Source: Arenibacter sp041392165 (GTDB taxonomy: Bacteria > Bacteroidota > Bacteroidia > Flavobacteriales > Flavobacteriaceae). From it: DNA of 64,000 bases. The position numbers and the translations under genes were made by a program. Below are positions 53,167 through 62,359 of the stretch, one piece after another. Numbering within the stretch: the stretch's first letter is position 1; every line of letters starts with the position of its first letter. The DNA is taken from positions 558,001-622,000 of the forward strand of contig JAWKMN010000001.1 in the NCBI GenBank assembly GCA_041392165.1. The letters are read 5' to 3'. The notes beneath the pieces are model-generated. The model was not told where the DNA came from. It made no database searches and saw nothing but the letters and a program-made list of their open reading frames with translations.

Positions 53167-53654
53167 TGCAGACAGCGTACAGAATATTAAATAAGGCCAT
53201 TGAAGGATTATTGGTTTTAATTTTCAGTCTCTTGGTATTGGATGTGGTTTGGCAGGTAGTTTCCAGATATATAGTGGGTCAATCCAGTTCTTTTACCGAA
53301 GAGTTTGCAAGATTTTCATTGATCTGGTTAACGGTTTTGGGTGCCGCTTATATTAATGGGCAAAAAGAAGGCCATCTTTCCATGGATTTTTTATTGTCCA
53401 AACTTCCGGCCGACAAGCAAAAAAGAAGACATAAGGTAATCCAAGGGGTAATGGCTATTTTCGCCTTGGTCATTATGGTGATAGGAGGGGGGAATTTGGT
53501 ATATACCACTTTAATGTTGGGACAGTTGTCCCCTGCATTATTGATCCCACTTGGTTATGTTTATGTCATAGTGCCCATTTGTGGCCTTATCATCATTTTC
53601 TTTTCCGTATACCACATTAAAATAACCTTTAACGCCAATAACAATGAGTATTGA
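53166..53654 (+). CDS. TRAP transporter small permease, DctQ family
   Basis: 162 residues with four predicted membrane helices (about 12-34, 45-65, 90-112, 128-150). The family segment SSSFTEEFARFSLIWLTVLGAAY and the charged loop QKEGHLSMDFLLSKLP are visible. It stabilises or assists the large permease. The start ATG shares a base with the dctP stop, and its 3' end overlaps dctM by 11 bases, so all three are translated together. Confidence 0.93.
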   Translation: MQTAYRILNKAIEGLLVLIFSLLVLDVVWQVVSRYIVGQSSSFTEEFARFSLIWLTVLGAAYINGQKEGHLSMDFLLSKLPADKQKRRHKVIQGVMAIFALVIMVIGGGNLVYTTLMLGQLSPALLIPLGYVYVIVPICGLIIIFFSVYHIKITFNANNNEY

Positions 53655-54954
53655 AACCATAAGTATCCTAGTATTGTTTATTAGTTTTATGGGCTTATTG
53701 GCCTATGGTGTGCCTGTGGCCTACGCCATAGGGATATCCACAACCATTACCTTATTGCTCAATATAGCTTATATGCCCGCTACTACCACTGTTAGTCAGA
53801 GAATGACCACCGGGATCGATAATTTTGCTTTATTGGCCATTCCCTTCTTTATCCTGGCCGGGGAAATCATGAACCGGGGAGGTATTGCCAATCGTTTGAT
53901 CGACTTTGCAAAATCGTTGATCGGAAGTTTGCCAGGGGGGTTGGCCTACGTCAATATTATTTCCGCAATGTTGTTCGGGGCCATTTCGGGTTCCGCCATT
54001 GCCGCGGCATCGGCCATTGGGAGTACCCTTACGGAAAAGATGGCCAATGATGGTTATCCAAGGGAATTTAGTGCTGCCGTAAATATTAGTTCTTCCACTA
54101 CCGGTCTTTTAATACCACCTAGCAACGTTTTAATCATTTTTGCTTTGGCCAGTGGAGGCACCGCTTCGGTAGCTGCACTGTTTATTGCCGGTTATATTCC
54201 GGGAATTTTGGTCGGGCTCGCCATTATGATGATGGTGTATTTTTATGCCAGAAAAAAAGGGTTGCCAAAGGAAGAAAGGGTTAGTTTTAAAAAGTTGTTC
54301 CTCGATTTTAAAAACGCCATTCTAAGCCTTACCCTCTTGGTAATCGTAGTGGGTGGAATTGTAGCCGGAATTTTTACGGCCACAGAGGCCGCGGCAATAG
54401 CAGTTGTCTATGCCGTTCTACTCGGATTTGTAAACAAGGAGCTAAAGTTTAGTGATTTTAGGCCAATACTTTTGCGGAGTGCCAAGACCACCGCTATAGT
54501 AATGTTCCTAATTTCAACGTCCATGGCCATGTCCTGGTTGTTCTCGTTCGAGTCCATTCCCCAATCATTAACTGGCTTTCTTTTGGAATCCGTTAAAAAT
54601 CCTTTATTGGTACTTCTTTTTATAAACATTACCTTGTTGGTGGTAGGCACGTTTATGGATATGACCCCGGCAGTACTTATTTTTACACCTATATTTTTGC
54701 CGGTAGTTATGGCCCTGGGGATGCACCCCGTACAATTTGGGATGGTCATCGTTCTCAATTTATGCATTGGGGTATGTACCCCTCCGGTAGGTACCTTGCT
54801 CTTTGTGGGCAGTGGTGTTGCCCAAGTACCGGTTACAAAAGTGATCAAGCCATTAATGCCATTATTGGCGGCAATGACCACCGTATTATTGATCCTTACC
54901 TATGTTCCTGAACTTTCTCTTTGGCTGCCGAGAGCTTTTGGATTGATCAATTAA
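53644..54954 (+). CDS. TRAP transporter large permease, DctM family
   Basis: 436 residues, about 11-12 membrane helices; the sodium-driven channel subunit. Family marks: AIPFFILAGEIMNRGGIANRLI, GSAIAAASAIGSTLTEKMANDGYP, SSSTTGLLIPPSNVLIIFAL, FTATEAAAIAVVYA, and the C-terminal LCIGVCTPPVGTLLFVGSGVA. It takes the uronate or related acid from DctP. Starts inside the end of dctQ. No clear terminator follows in the 123 bases before the convergent sigma gene, apart from the minus-strand hairpin at 55064. Confidence 0.95.
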   Translation: MSIETISILVLFISFMGLLAYGVPVAYAIGISTTITLLLNIAYMPATTTVSQRMTTGIDNFALLAIPFFILAGEIMNRGGIANRLIDFAKSLIGSLPGGLAYVNIISAMLFGAISGSAIAAASAIGSTLTEKMANDGYPREFSAAVNISSSTTGLLIPPSNVLIIFALASGGTASVAALFIAGYIPGILVGLAIMMMVYFYARKKGLPKEERVSFKKLFLDFKNAILSLTLLVIVVGGIVAGIFTATEAAAIAVVYAVLLGFVNKELKFSDFRPILLRSAKTTAIVMFLISTSMAMSWLFSFESIPQSLTGFLLESVKNPLLVLLFINITLLVVGTFMDMTPAVLIFTPIFLPVVMALGMHPVQFGMVIVLNLCIGVCTPPVGTLLFVGSGVAQVPVTKVIKPLMPLLAAMTTVLLILTYVPELSLWLPRAFGLIN

Positions 54955-55063
54955 TAGATATGATCCTATAAAATCCTTAAGAAAAGGGTCTCAATACTTC
55001 TGACGCCTTTGCAAGTTTCGAATATTCAAGAACCATTCCCGGACAGCTGTCCAAATGAAAGCA

Positions 55064-55098
55064 TAAAAAAAGCCGTTTCAACCAGTTTTGGGACGGCC
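55064..55098 (-). terminator. Terminator overlapping the end of the sigma gene
   Basis: On the minus strand GCCGT...ACGGC pairs with further pairs inside (two C-A mismatches), followed by seven T (complement of 55065-55071). The hairpin covers the last codons of the sigma gene. Confidence 0.5.
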
Positions 55099-55716
55099 TT
55101 TTAAATGAATCTTATTTCTTGTTGATATTTTTAGGGTTTCGCTGTGCCAAGATAAAAAGAAGGGCTTGGGCACATTTCCCCTAATGCGTTTCAGGGCCCT
55201 GCAGATATGGCTTTCAACCGTATTTTCAGAAATATTTAATGTTAGGGCAATTTCCTTATAGGAGAGTCCCCTCTTCTTGTTCATAATAAATATTTCCTTT
55301 GACTTTTTGGGAAGGTCCTCTATTTCCCGGTTGATCCAGCTTATTTTCCGTGCTATATTCCCCTCTTCCTCGGCCATGGAACTTTCCAGCACTTCTTGAT
55401 GTATTTGGTCCAAAAAGGTTTCTTCCCTCCTTTTTTTCTTGTACTCGTTGACGAACATGTTATAAGCCGCTTTGTAGAGATAGCTTTTTATGGAGGTCTT
55501 TACAATGATCTCATCGTGCTTTCTCCAAATAGTAAGAAATACGTTTTGCACAATGTCCTCCGCCTCGAATTTGTTTTTGGTAAGACTTGTAGTGTAGAGA
55601 CAGAGTATTTTAAAATAGGTGGAAAAAAGAAAACGGTAGGTGTCCCGGTCCCCCTGCCGTAATTTTTCAATGATGATGTCCTCATCATAAACAAAAGGTA
55701 GTTTTTCCGATTTCAT
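55078..55716 (-). CDS. ECF RNA polymerase sigma factor (FecI-like)
   Basis: 212 residues. Sigma region 2 is visible in FEAEDIVQNVFLTIWRKHDEI, and region 4 in LPKKSKEIFIMNKKRGLSYKEIALTLNISENTVESHICRAL (as SYKEIALTLNISENTVESH). The N-terminus DEDIIIEKLRQGDRDTYRFLF is typical of the Bacteroidota sigma-70 ECF group that controls SusC/D genes. It is divergent from fecR (94 bases between starts), whereas most such systems have sigma, fecR and susC in one direction. It would be released by FecR when SusC4 senses its ligand, then activate susC4/susD4. Confidence 0.93.
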   Translation of the reverse strand: MKSEKLPFVYDEDIIIEKLRQGDRDTYRFLFSTYFKILCLYTTSLTKNKFEAEDIVQNVFLTIWRKHDEIIVKTSIKSYLYKAAYNMFVNEYKKKRREETFLDQIHQEVLESSMAEEEGNIARKISWINREIEDLPKKSKEIFIMNKKRGLSYKEIALTLNISENTVESHICRALKRIRGNVPKPFFLSWHSETLKISTRNKIHLKGRPKTG

Positions 55717-55810
55717 GTGGGGAAATTAAAAAATATTTTTTAAAAAAAGTTAAAAAAAGTGCATGGTATTCAAAAAGTTGATTGTCATATCATAAACAAT
55801 ATAAATTTCT

Positions 55811-56947
55811 GTGGATAAAAACATCAAAAATATAATTAGGCGCTATTTGGAGGGTACACTTTCCAAGGCAGATACAAGCAGGCTTTCAGACTGGGTAAAG
55901 GATAAGGAAAACAGGATTCTGTTCGAGAATACCCTACAGGAATTTTACAGGAATGACGCTTTCAATACAAAAAAAGCATTGGAGCGGTTCCAGCAGAGTA
56001 TTGTGAAAAACAAGGTTGGTTCTTCAAAAAAGCATAGAGTTTTGCCCTATCTAAAATATGCGGCCGTTTTGATCGGGATGGTCTTTGTATTGTCCATGGT
56101 GTTAAGGTTTAATTCCGATAACCCCATAATCATAGATCAAAATGAAATAACCTTGGTCATTGGAGAGGACGATGTTCAGGTCTTGAATGACTCTATGGTC
56201 ATAGACATTAATGCCAAGAACGGGAATAGACTTGCAAAACAGCATGGCAGGATATTGAATTATACAGGCTCCGATGGAAGGCACTTACCGAAAGTGTTCA
56301 ATACACTTCATATACCATATGGCAAAACTTTTGGCATTAAGCTTTCCGATAACTCCTATGTCCATTTAAATGCGGGCTCCAAGCTTAGGTTTCCGGTGCA
56401 GTTTATAGAGGGGGAGCCCCGTGAAGTGTTCCTGGAGGGGGAGGGTTACTTTAAAGTAGCCAAAAATAGTGGATCCCCCTTTATTGTACGGGCCAACAAT
56501 GTTAGCACCCAGGTGTTCGGCACGGAGTTCAATGTGTCGGCCTACAAGGAGGATGCGGAGGCGAAGATAGTTCTGGTGGAGGGGAGTATAGGGGTTTTCG
56601 GCAATTCAGAAAAGTATGATCCCCTAAAGGACGTGCTGTTAAAGCCAAACGAGATGGCCACTACGAGTACAGGGAAGGAGGTAAGGATAGATCAGGTGGA
56701 TGTTGGAGGCCATGTGGCCTGGGTGAAAGGAGCCCTTCAGTTCAAGAATGAGGATTTTAATACGATTGCACGGAAACTACAGCGGTTTTATAATATTGTC
56801 ATCACCAATAATAATCTTGCCCTTACAGAAAAGAAGTTTACGGGAAGGTTCGATATAGAGACCGTAGAACAGATCTTAGAGACCTTTAGAAAGACTAATT
56901 CCTTTAATTATACCATTGAAGGAAGACATATTATCATTAATCCATAA
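55811..56947 (+). CDS. FecR family anti-sigma factor
   Basis: 378 residues, GTG start. Cytoplasmic N-terminal anti-sigma part (1-78), one membrane helix at about 80-99 (YLKYAAVLIGMVFVLSMVLRF), then a periplasmic FecR domain (LHIPYGKTFGIKLSDNSYVHLNAGSKLRFP, shown as PYGKTFGIKLSDNSYVHLNA), EVFLEGEGYFKVAKN and TQVFGTEFNVSAY, and a C-terminal DUF4974/STN-like domain (FNTIARKLQRFYNIVI). It receives the signal from the STN domain of SusC4 and controls the divergent sigma factor. A terminator separates it from susC4, so susC4 probably has its own promoter. Confidence 0.94.
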   Translation: MDKNIKNIIRRYLEGTLSKADTSRLSDWVKDKENRILFENTLQEFYRNDAFNTKKALERFQQSIVKNKVGSSKKHRVLPYLKYAAVLIGMVFVLSMVLRFNSDNPIIIDQNEITLVIGEDDVQVLNDSMVIDINAKNGNRLAKQHGRILNYTGSDGRHLPKVFNTLHIPYGKTFGIKLSDNSYVHLNAGSKLRFPVQFIEGEPREVFLEGEGYFKVAKNSGSPFIVRANNVSTQVFGTEFNVSAYKEDAEAKIVLVEGSIGVFGNSEKYDPLKDVLLKPNEMATTSTGKEVRIDQVDVGGHVAWVKGALQFKNEDFNTIARKLQRFYNIVITNNNLALTEKKFTGRFDIETVEQILETFRKTNSFNYTIEGRHIIINP

Positions 56948-56990
56948 TCCCAATATATAGCATTATGAAATAGACATCATTACCAAAAGC

Positions 56991-57026
56991 AAAATCGGGA
57001 AATGGTACCAGCATTCCCCGATTTTT
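56991..57026 (+). terminator. Terminator between fecR and susC4
   Basis: AAAATCGGG (56991-56999) pairs with CCCGATTTT (57017-57025), with AATG/CATT continuing inside after a mismatch, and ends in a T-run. It separates regulatory genes from the uptake genes. Confidence 0.7.
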
Positions 57027-57073
57027 AAAATTCAATTTAAAAAGCTGAATAACCTTTAAATCATTGTAAAATT

Positions 57074-60000
57074 ATGAAAAAAAACCACAAAGGTTGCATA
57101 GGCGGTGCAACCAAATTCGATTTAAAAATGAAACTGACCCTAGTATTGCTCACTTTATGTTTGTTTAGGATAAGTGCCAGTACATACTCCCAGAAAGTCA
57201 AGATTTCTTTGGACGAAAGGGATGTGACCATAGAATCCATTCTCTTCAATAAGATCGAAAAGGAAACGGATTTTAAGTTTTTTTTCGAGAACACTTCCTT
57301 AGATCTTAATAAAAAAGTTACGGTAAAGGTCAAAAAAGAGAATATTAGGAGCATTCTAGACCATTTGTTCAAGGATACCAACATAGACTATGAAATTTCG
57401 GACAAACAGATCATCCTTACCCAAAAGAGGAACAAACCCGTTAAACTGATGCAAATCACTACCATTCCCGACACGGACGAAATGGTACTTCAAAACAGTG
57501 TCCAAGGAAATATTTCGGATGCCCAAGGGGTTCCTTTGCCTGGGGCCAGTATTGTGGAGAAGGGTACTTTAAATGGTACACAGACCGATTTTGATGGTAA
57601 TTTTTCAATTGATGTTGCCAATGCCAATGCCATTCTGGTAATTTCCTATATAGGGTACGCCACCAAAGAAGTAGGCTTGAACGGCAGAAAAGAGATAGAT
57701 GTTAGGTTGGAAGAAAGTACTTCCGGTTTGGACGAAGTGATTGTGGTTGGGTACCAATCCCAAAGAAAAAGGGATCTTACCAGTGCTGTGGTCACTACTT
57801 CCTCCAAAGAAATAAACAAAAGAGTTGCAAATACGGCAGATCAGCTTTTACAAGGTAGGTTGCCAGGTCTGCAGGTAAGGCAAAACTCCGGAGAACCGGG
57901 CAATACGGGGACCAATTTATTGATCCGCGGTCCGGGAACATTTAGTAGCGCCGGTAACAACCCTTTGATTATTATAGATGGCCTACCTTCCGACCAGGGG
58001 CTTAATTCTTTGAATCCGAATGATATAAATAATATTACGGTTCTTAAAGATGCCGCTTCTGCCGCAATTTATGGGTCTCGAGGAGCTAATGGGGTTATTG
58101 TGGTGACCACCAAGAGGGGCACCGGGGATAAGTTTACGGTTAACGTAAATAGTAACTTATCCATTGAAAAAGTAACTACACTTCCCGATGTAATCAACGA
58201 TCCGGCCGAATATATGAAGCTGTACAACGAGGCGGCCAGAAATACCACCGGAGGTACTCCTTTTTACACCGATACGGATATTGCCAATTATTTCAACCCG
58301 AACAGGGATATGGAAATGTTTCCCCAATATAATTGGATGAATGCCGCATTTGTTACCACCTATGCACAGAACCAATATATTGGCATCAGTGGTGCCCAAG
58401 GAAAGACCAATTATAATGTGAGCCTTGGGTATGCCAATCAACCTGGTGTTTTTAAGGGGTTCGATTATGAAAAATACACTTCTCAAATCAATCTAACCTC
58501 CCAAGTAAGTGATAAGATAAGGGTTTCCTTCAACAATCTAGTGCGCTATGACGAACGTCAAGGGCCTAGACAAGGCGCCACAGATCAATTTTTGGCTACC
58601 TTGTCGGCAAATCCCATGGTTCCTCCCTATACCAAGGATGGTCGTTTATCCGTAACCAATTTCGAAAGAGGGTCTACAGGTTTTGGACATGGAAACAAGC
58701 ATGTTCTCGGTATTATAAAGCATACCCGAAAAAAGAACACGGGTCTTTATGGCCAGACTAATTTTGCTTTGGATTGGGAAATCATAAAAAACCTGTATTT
58801 TGAAAATAAGGTCGGCGTAAATTACCTGTTTTCAGATGAAAATGACGCAAAACCCACTGTTCCCCAGTATGATTATTCAACGGGCAATTTTGTCAGCAAT
58901 TTGGACGTGGGTACTCCTCATGGTGTTGCCATAAGCAATACCAAGAATACACATACTGTGGTGTACAATCAGTTGAGGTATGTAAACCAGCTTACGGAGG
59001 ACCATAGGGTAGAAGCCCTGGCAGGAAGGCAACAGGACATAGATTATACACAGTTCCTATCTGGTTTTAGAACAGGTTTTACCTCCAATGACATCCGTCA
59101 ATTAAACGCAGGTTCCACTAGCGGTGCAACTGCTTTTAGCTGGGCCCAAAAATGGTCGTTGGTAGGTTATTATGGCAATTTAAAATACAGTTTCAGGGAT
59201 AAGTATATCCTTGCCGGGAGCATGCGTTACGACGGTACCTCCCGCTTGCCCGAAGACAGTCGCTGGGGATTGTTCTATTCAGGATCTGCCGCTTGGAGAT
59301 TGTCCGATGAGCTGTTCCTAAAGAATGTTTCTTGGATGGATGACCTTAAATTAAGGGCCTCCTATGGTTCTTTGGGAAACCAGAACATAAATAATGTCAA
59401 CAATACCCCCTATCCGTATCAGACCCTTTTAAATTCAACGGCTTATAATATTAACGGACAAACGCTTACCGGATTTTCCAGAAGCTCCTTGACGGATAGC
59501 TCGTTGATCTGGGAAACCACCACCATGGTGGATTTAGGATTGGATGCTTCCCTTTTTGGCAACAAGTTTAACCTAGCGTTCGACTATTATGTAAAAAAGA
59601 CTTCTGACATTCTTCGCCAGGGCCAGGTACCGGAATATATTGGATTGAATCCTCCTGCGGTAAACAATGGGGTAATGAAGAATACCGGTTACGAATTGAT
59701 GTTGGGGTATCGGGACAAGGTAGGCGATGATTTTACCTATTCCATTGAAGGAAACCTTTATGGTTATAAAAACGAGTTGGTAAAATTTGGCGGTGAGCAA
59801 ATAAATGCGCAGACCATCCTTAGGGAAGGCTTGGAATACGACGCTTTTTTCATGTACCAACAAGAGGGCATTTTTAGAAGTGCGGAAGAAGCGGCAAATG
59901 CACCTGACCAGACACCGGCAGGAGGAGCGAATATCGCCGGAGGTGTTAGATTAAAGGATATTAATGGGGATAATGTGATCAATCAAGAGGATAAGGTGAT

Positions 60001-60511
60001 TATGGACGGACGCTATCCTTCGCTCAACTACTCATTTAATTTGTCCGCCAACTGGAAAAATTTTGACTTGACCGTATTCCTATTTGGTTCAGAAGGTCAA
60101 AAAATATATGTAACCGGTTGGGGTATAGAACCGTTCCGTCAAAATTCTACGCCCATTGCGGACTGGAGAGACAGATGGACCCCAGAAAACCAGGATGCTT
60201 CATTACCAAGAATATATATTGCCGATGGCAGAGGTGCCGGAAATAATGGCGTGGCCTATACATCTTCTTATTTCCTAAAGGACGCCTCCTTTATGAGGAT
60301 AAAGAATATCAATATTGGCTATAATTTTAATAAGATCGTTGACCAGCTTAGTCTGCCCATTGATAATTTAAGGCTTTACGCCTCCTTGGACAATGTGGCC
60401 ACCTTTAGTTCCTTCCCTGGCCTGGATCCGGAAAGAACCGGTATAAGCGGTTCTTATGTAAGCTATCCTCAGGTTAAATCTTTTGCCTTGGGCATTAACA
60501 TGACCTTCTAA
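57074..60511 (+). CDS. SusC/RagA receptor 4 with STN signalling domain
   Basis: 1145 residues, about 100 longer than the other three SusC here because of an N-terminal STN (secretin/TonB N-terminal) domain at about 36-117 (KVKISLDERDVTIESILFNKIE, FFFENTSLDLNKKVTVKVK), which signals to FecR. Then carboxypeptidase-regulatory-like domain (VQGNISDAQGVPLPGASIVEKG), DEVIVVGYQSQRKRDLTSAV, plug (NPLIIIDGLPS, IYGSRGANGVIVVTTKRG) and barrel ending FALGINMTF. It senses and imports its ligand, and triggers the ECF sigma. SusD4 follows after 20 bases. The GH101-like gene suggests a mucin-type or GalNAc-containing ligand. Confidence 0.95.
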   Translation: MKKNHKGCIGGATKFDLKMKLTLVLLTLCLFRISASTYSQKVKISLDERDVTIESILFNKIEKETDFKFFFENTSLDLNKKVTVKVKKENIRSILDHLFKDTNIDYEISDKQIILTQKRNKPVKLMQITTIPDTDEMVLQNSVQGNISDAQGVPLPGASIVEKGTLNGTQTDFDGNFSIDVANANAILVISYIGYATKEVGLNGRKEIDVRLEESTSGLDEVIVVGYQSQRKRDLTSAVVTTSSKEINKRVANTADQLLQGRLPGLQVRQNSGEPGNTGTNLLIRGPGTFSSAGNNPLIIIDGLPSDQGLNSLNPNDINNITVLKDAASAAIYGSRGANGVIVVTTKRGTGDKFTVNVNSNLSIEKVTTLPDVINDPAEYMKLYNEAARNTTGGTPFYTDTDIANYFNPNRDMEMFPQYNWMNAAFVTTYAQNQYIGISGAQGKTNYNVSLGYANQPGVFKGFDYEKYTSQINLTSQVSDKIRVSFNNLVRYDERQGPRQGATDQFLATLSANPMVPPYTKDGRLSVTNFERGSTGFGHGNKHVLGIIKHTRKKNTGLYGQTNFALDWEIIKNLYFENKVGVNYLFSDENDAKPTVPQYDYSTGNFVSNLDVGTPHGVAISNTKNTHTVVYNQLRYVNQLTEDHRVEALAGRQQDIDYTQFLSGFRTGFTSNDIRQLNAGSTSGATAFSWAQKWSLVGYYGNLKYSFRDKYILAGSMRYDGTSRLPEDSRWGLFYSGSAAWRLSDELFLKNVSWMDDLKLRASYGSLGNQNINNVNNTPYPYQTLLNSTAYNINGQTLTGFSRSSLTDSSLIWETTTMVDLGLDASLFGNKFNLAFDYYVKKTSDILRQGQVPEYIGLNPPAVNNGVMKNTGYELMLGYRDKVGDDFTYSIEGNLYGYKNELVKFGGEQINAQTILREGLEYDAFFMYQQEGIFRSAEEAANAPDQTPAGGANIAGGVRLKDINGDNVINQEDKVIMDGRYPSLNYSFNLSANWKNFDLTVFLFGSEGQKIYVTGWGIEPFRQNSTPIADWRDRWTPENQDASLPRIYIADGRGAGNNGVAYTSSYFLKDASFMRIKNINIGYNFNKIVDQLSLPIDNLRLYASLDNVATFSSFPGLDPERTGISGSYVSYPQVKSFALGINMTF

Positions 60512-60531
60512 CAATCTTAAAAGATCAAATT

Positions 60532-62112
60532 ATGAATTCTATTATAAAAAACACGATTAGGATTTTCGCAATGGCCGTGCTGTTTGTGGCATGCGACAAT
60601 GACATTTTAGATCAGCAACCTCTGACCGAAATTGCACAGGATTCCTACTTTAAAAGTGAATCCCAATTGGAAACAGGACTAACCGGGGTATATTCTACCC
60701 TGACCGATTATCTTTTTGATGGAAGTTGGCCCTTTACCTGGGGATCCAGTCCATACGCCCCGGCCCAAATGGACATGATGACGGACAACGGGTATACCCA
60801 GCACGACTACGTAGGGGCAAAGACCATTAGTACTTCCGGGATCAACCCTACTACCTATGGATTGGTAGGGAATTTATATTCCCATTGTTACAAGGGTATC
60901 CAACGTGCCAATTATTTTATTGAAAGGGTCGAAGCCGCCGATTTTATTGCCGATGAAAAGAAGGAACGTTATTTGGCGGAATCCAGGTTCCTAAGGGCGT
61001 TTTTTTATTTTCAACTGGCCAGGACCTATGGAAACGTCCCTTTGGTACTAACCACAGAGGTAGATCTTGAAAACCCCATAGGAAATGCCCCTGCCGGGCA
61101 GGAAGGTGAACAGCAGGCAAAGATTGTGGCCCAAATCAATGAGGACCTGGATTTTGCCATACAGCATTTGCCAGACGAAATATTTCAGGGCAGGGCGGTA
61201 AAAGGAAGTGCCCAGGCCTTGCAAATGCACGCTTACCTTTTGGTAAAAAATTATGAAAAAGTGGTGGAGGTGGGCGAATCCATGATTGGAAACACACCTC
61301 ATGGCATCGCTCCCAGCTACAACAACATTTTTATCAAATCCGGGCAGAGCGGCAATGAAGAAATATTATTTTCAATACAGTGGAACAACCCCGTAAATTA
61401 TCCCAACCCGGGACCAAACCGAACCATTGGGGCTTGGCAAGGTGCGCAACCTTATTATGATATTATTGCGGATTATGAGGATGTCAACGGTCAAATAGTA
61501 GATAGGCCCCTACCTAGTGAAGGAACATCCCAAGTGGACCAATATCAGAATATGGATCCTAGATTCGATAAGACCATAATTGTATTGGGAGGTTCTTGGG
61601 AAGGAATATCGGCCAAGGAAATTTTTGTCCCCAACGACAACGTTACCGGATACGTTATCAAGAAATTCATGCCAGTCCCTTTTACAAATGATATTGCTTC
61701 CAATGTTATAAGTGATCAGGATTGGGTGATCCTTAGATATGCCGATGTCCTACTGATGTATGCCGAAGCCAAAAACGAAATGGAAAATACCCCTACCGTT
61801 GAAATATACAATGCCATCAATGCCATTCGCCAACGCCCTGACATAAATATGCCTGTATTGCCCGATGGCCTAAGCAAAGTGGAAATGCGCGAACGTATTA
61901 GACGGGAAAGACGAATTGAATTGGCCTTTGAAAACTGGAGGTATTTTGATCTGCGAAGATGGGGTACCGCCAACGATGATCTGAACGAGGACATGCCCCT
62001 TACCAGTGGAGGTACATTTAGTCTGGTCTATAAGCCCCATTATGAATTTTGGCCGATTCCGGAAAATGTAAGGAACAAGAATAAAAATTTAAATCAAAAT
62101 ACCGGGTATTGA
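60532..62112 (+). CDS. SusD/RagB lipoprotein 4
   Basis: 526 residues, lipid anchor at C21 (LFVAC), then acidic DNDILDQQ. SusD marks: PLTEIAQDSYFKSESQLETGLTGVYS, ESRFLRAFFYFQLARTYGNVPLVL, YADVLLMYAEAKNEM, RRERRIELAFENWRYFDLRRWG, and HYEFWPIPENVRNKNKNLNQNTGY at the end. It works as the ligand-binding lid of SusC4. A hairpin 58 bases after the stop (62171-62201) may end the transcript. Confidence 0.95.
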   Translation: MNSIIKNTIRIFAMAVLFVACDNDILDQQPLTEIAQDSYFKSESQLETGLTGVYSTLTDYLFDGSWPFTWGSSPYAPAQMDMMTDNGYTQHDYVGAKTISTSGINPTTYGLVGNLYSHCYKGIQRANYFIERVEAADFIADEKKERYLAESRFLRAFFYFQLARTYGNVPLVLTTEVDLENPIGNAPAGQEGEQQAKIVAQINEDLDFAIQHLPDEIFQGRAVKGSAQALQMHAYLLVKNYEKVVEVGESMIGNTPHGIAPSYNNIFIKSGQSGNEEILFSIQWNNPVNYPNPGPNRTIGAWQGAQPYYDIIADYEDVNGQIVDRPLPSEGTSQVDQYQNMDPRFDKTIIVLGGSWEGISAKEIFVPNDNVTGYVIKKFMPVPFTNDIASNVISDQDWVILRYADVLLMYAEAKNEMENTPTVEIYNAINAIRQRPDINMPVLPDGLSKVEMRERIRRERRIELAFENWRYFDLRRWGTANDDLNEDMPLTSGGTFSLVYKPHYEFWPIPENVRNKNKNLNQNTGY

Positions 62113-62170
62113 TCGTGGTATATCATTATTGATGTACAAAACCATAGTTTGGAGTTGGAGTTAGTTAATG

Positions 62171-62201
62171 ATTGCCAGGGATTAGCGTGGTTCCTGGCAA
62201 T
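62171..62201 (+). terminator. Hairpin after susD4
   Basis: An 11-bp stem with one G-T pair, ATTGCCAGGGA (62171-62181) and TTCCTGGCAAT (62191-62201), loop TTAGCGTGG. The T-run after it is weak (TCATTTATA), so termination may be partial. Confidence 0.5.
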
Positions 62202-62359
62202 TCATTTATAACCTTAAAAAGAACCGAATCCGTTCCTTTTAAAAAACACCAACGGACTAGTGCGGCCCTTCAATGATAAAATACGCATGACGTGTACAGA
62301 GCGGGCCGATCTACTATTTTTAGCTTATTCATAGTATCCTTAATAAAATCATTATACCA

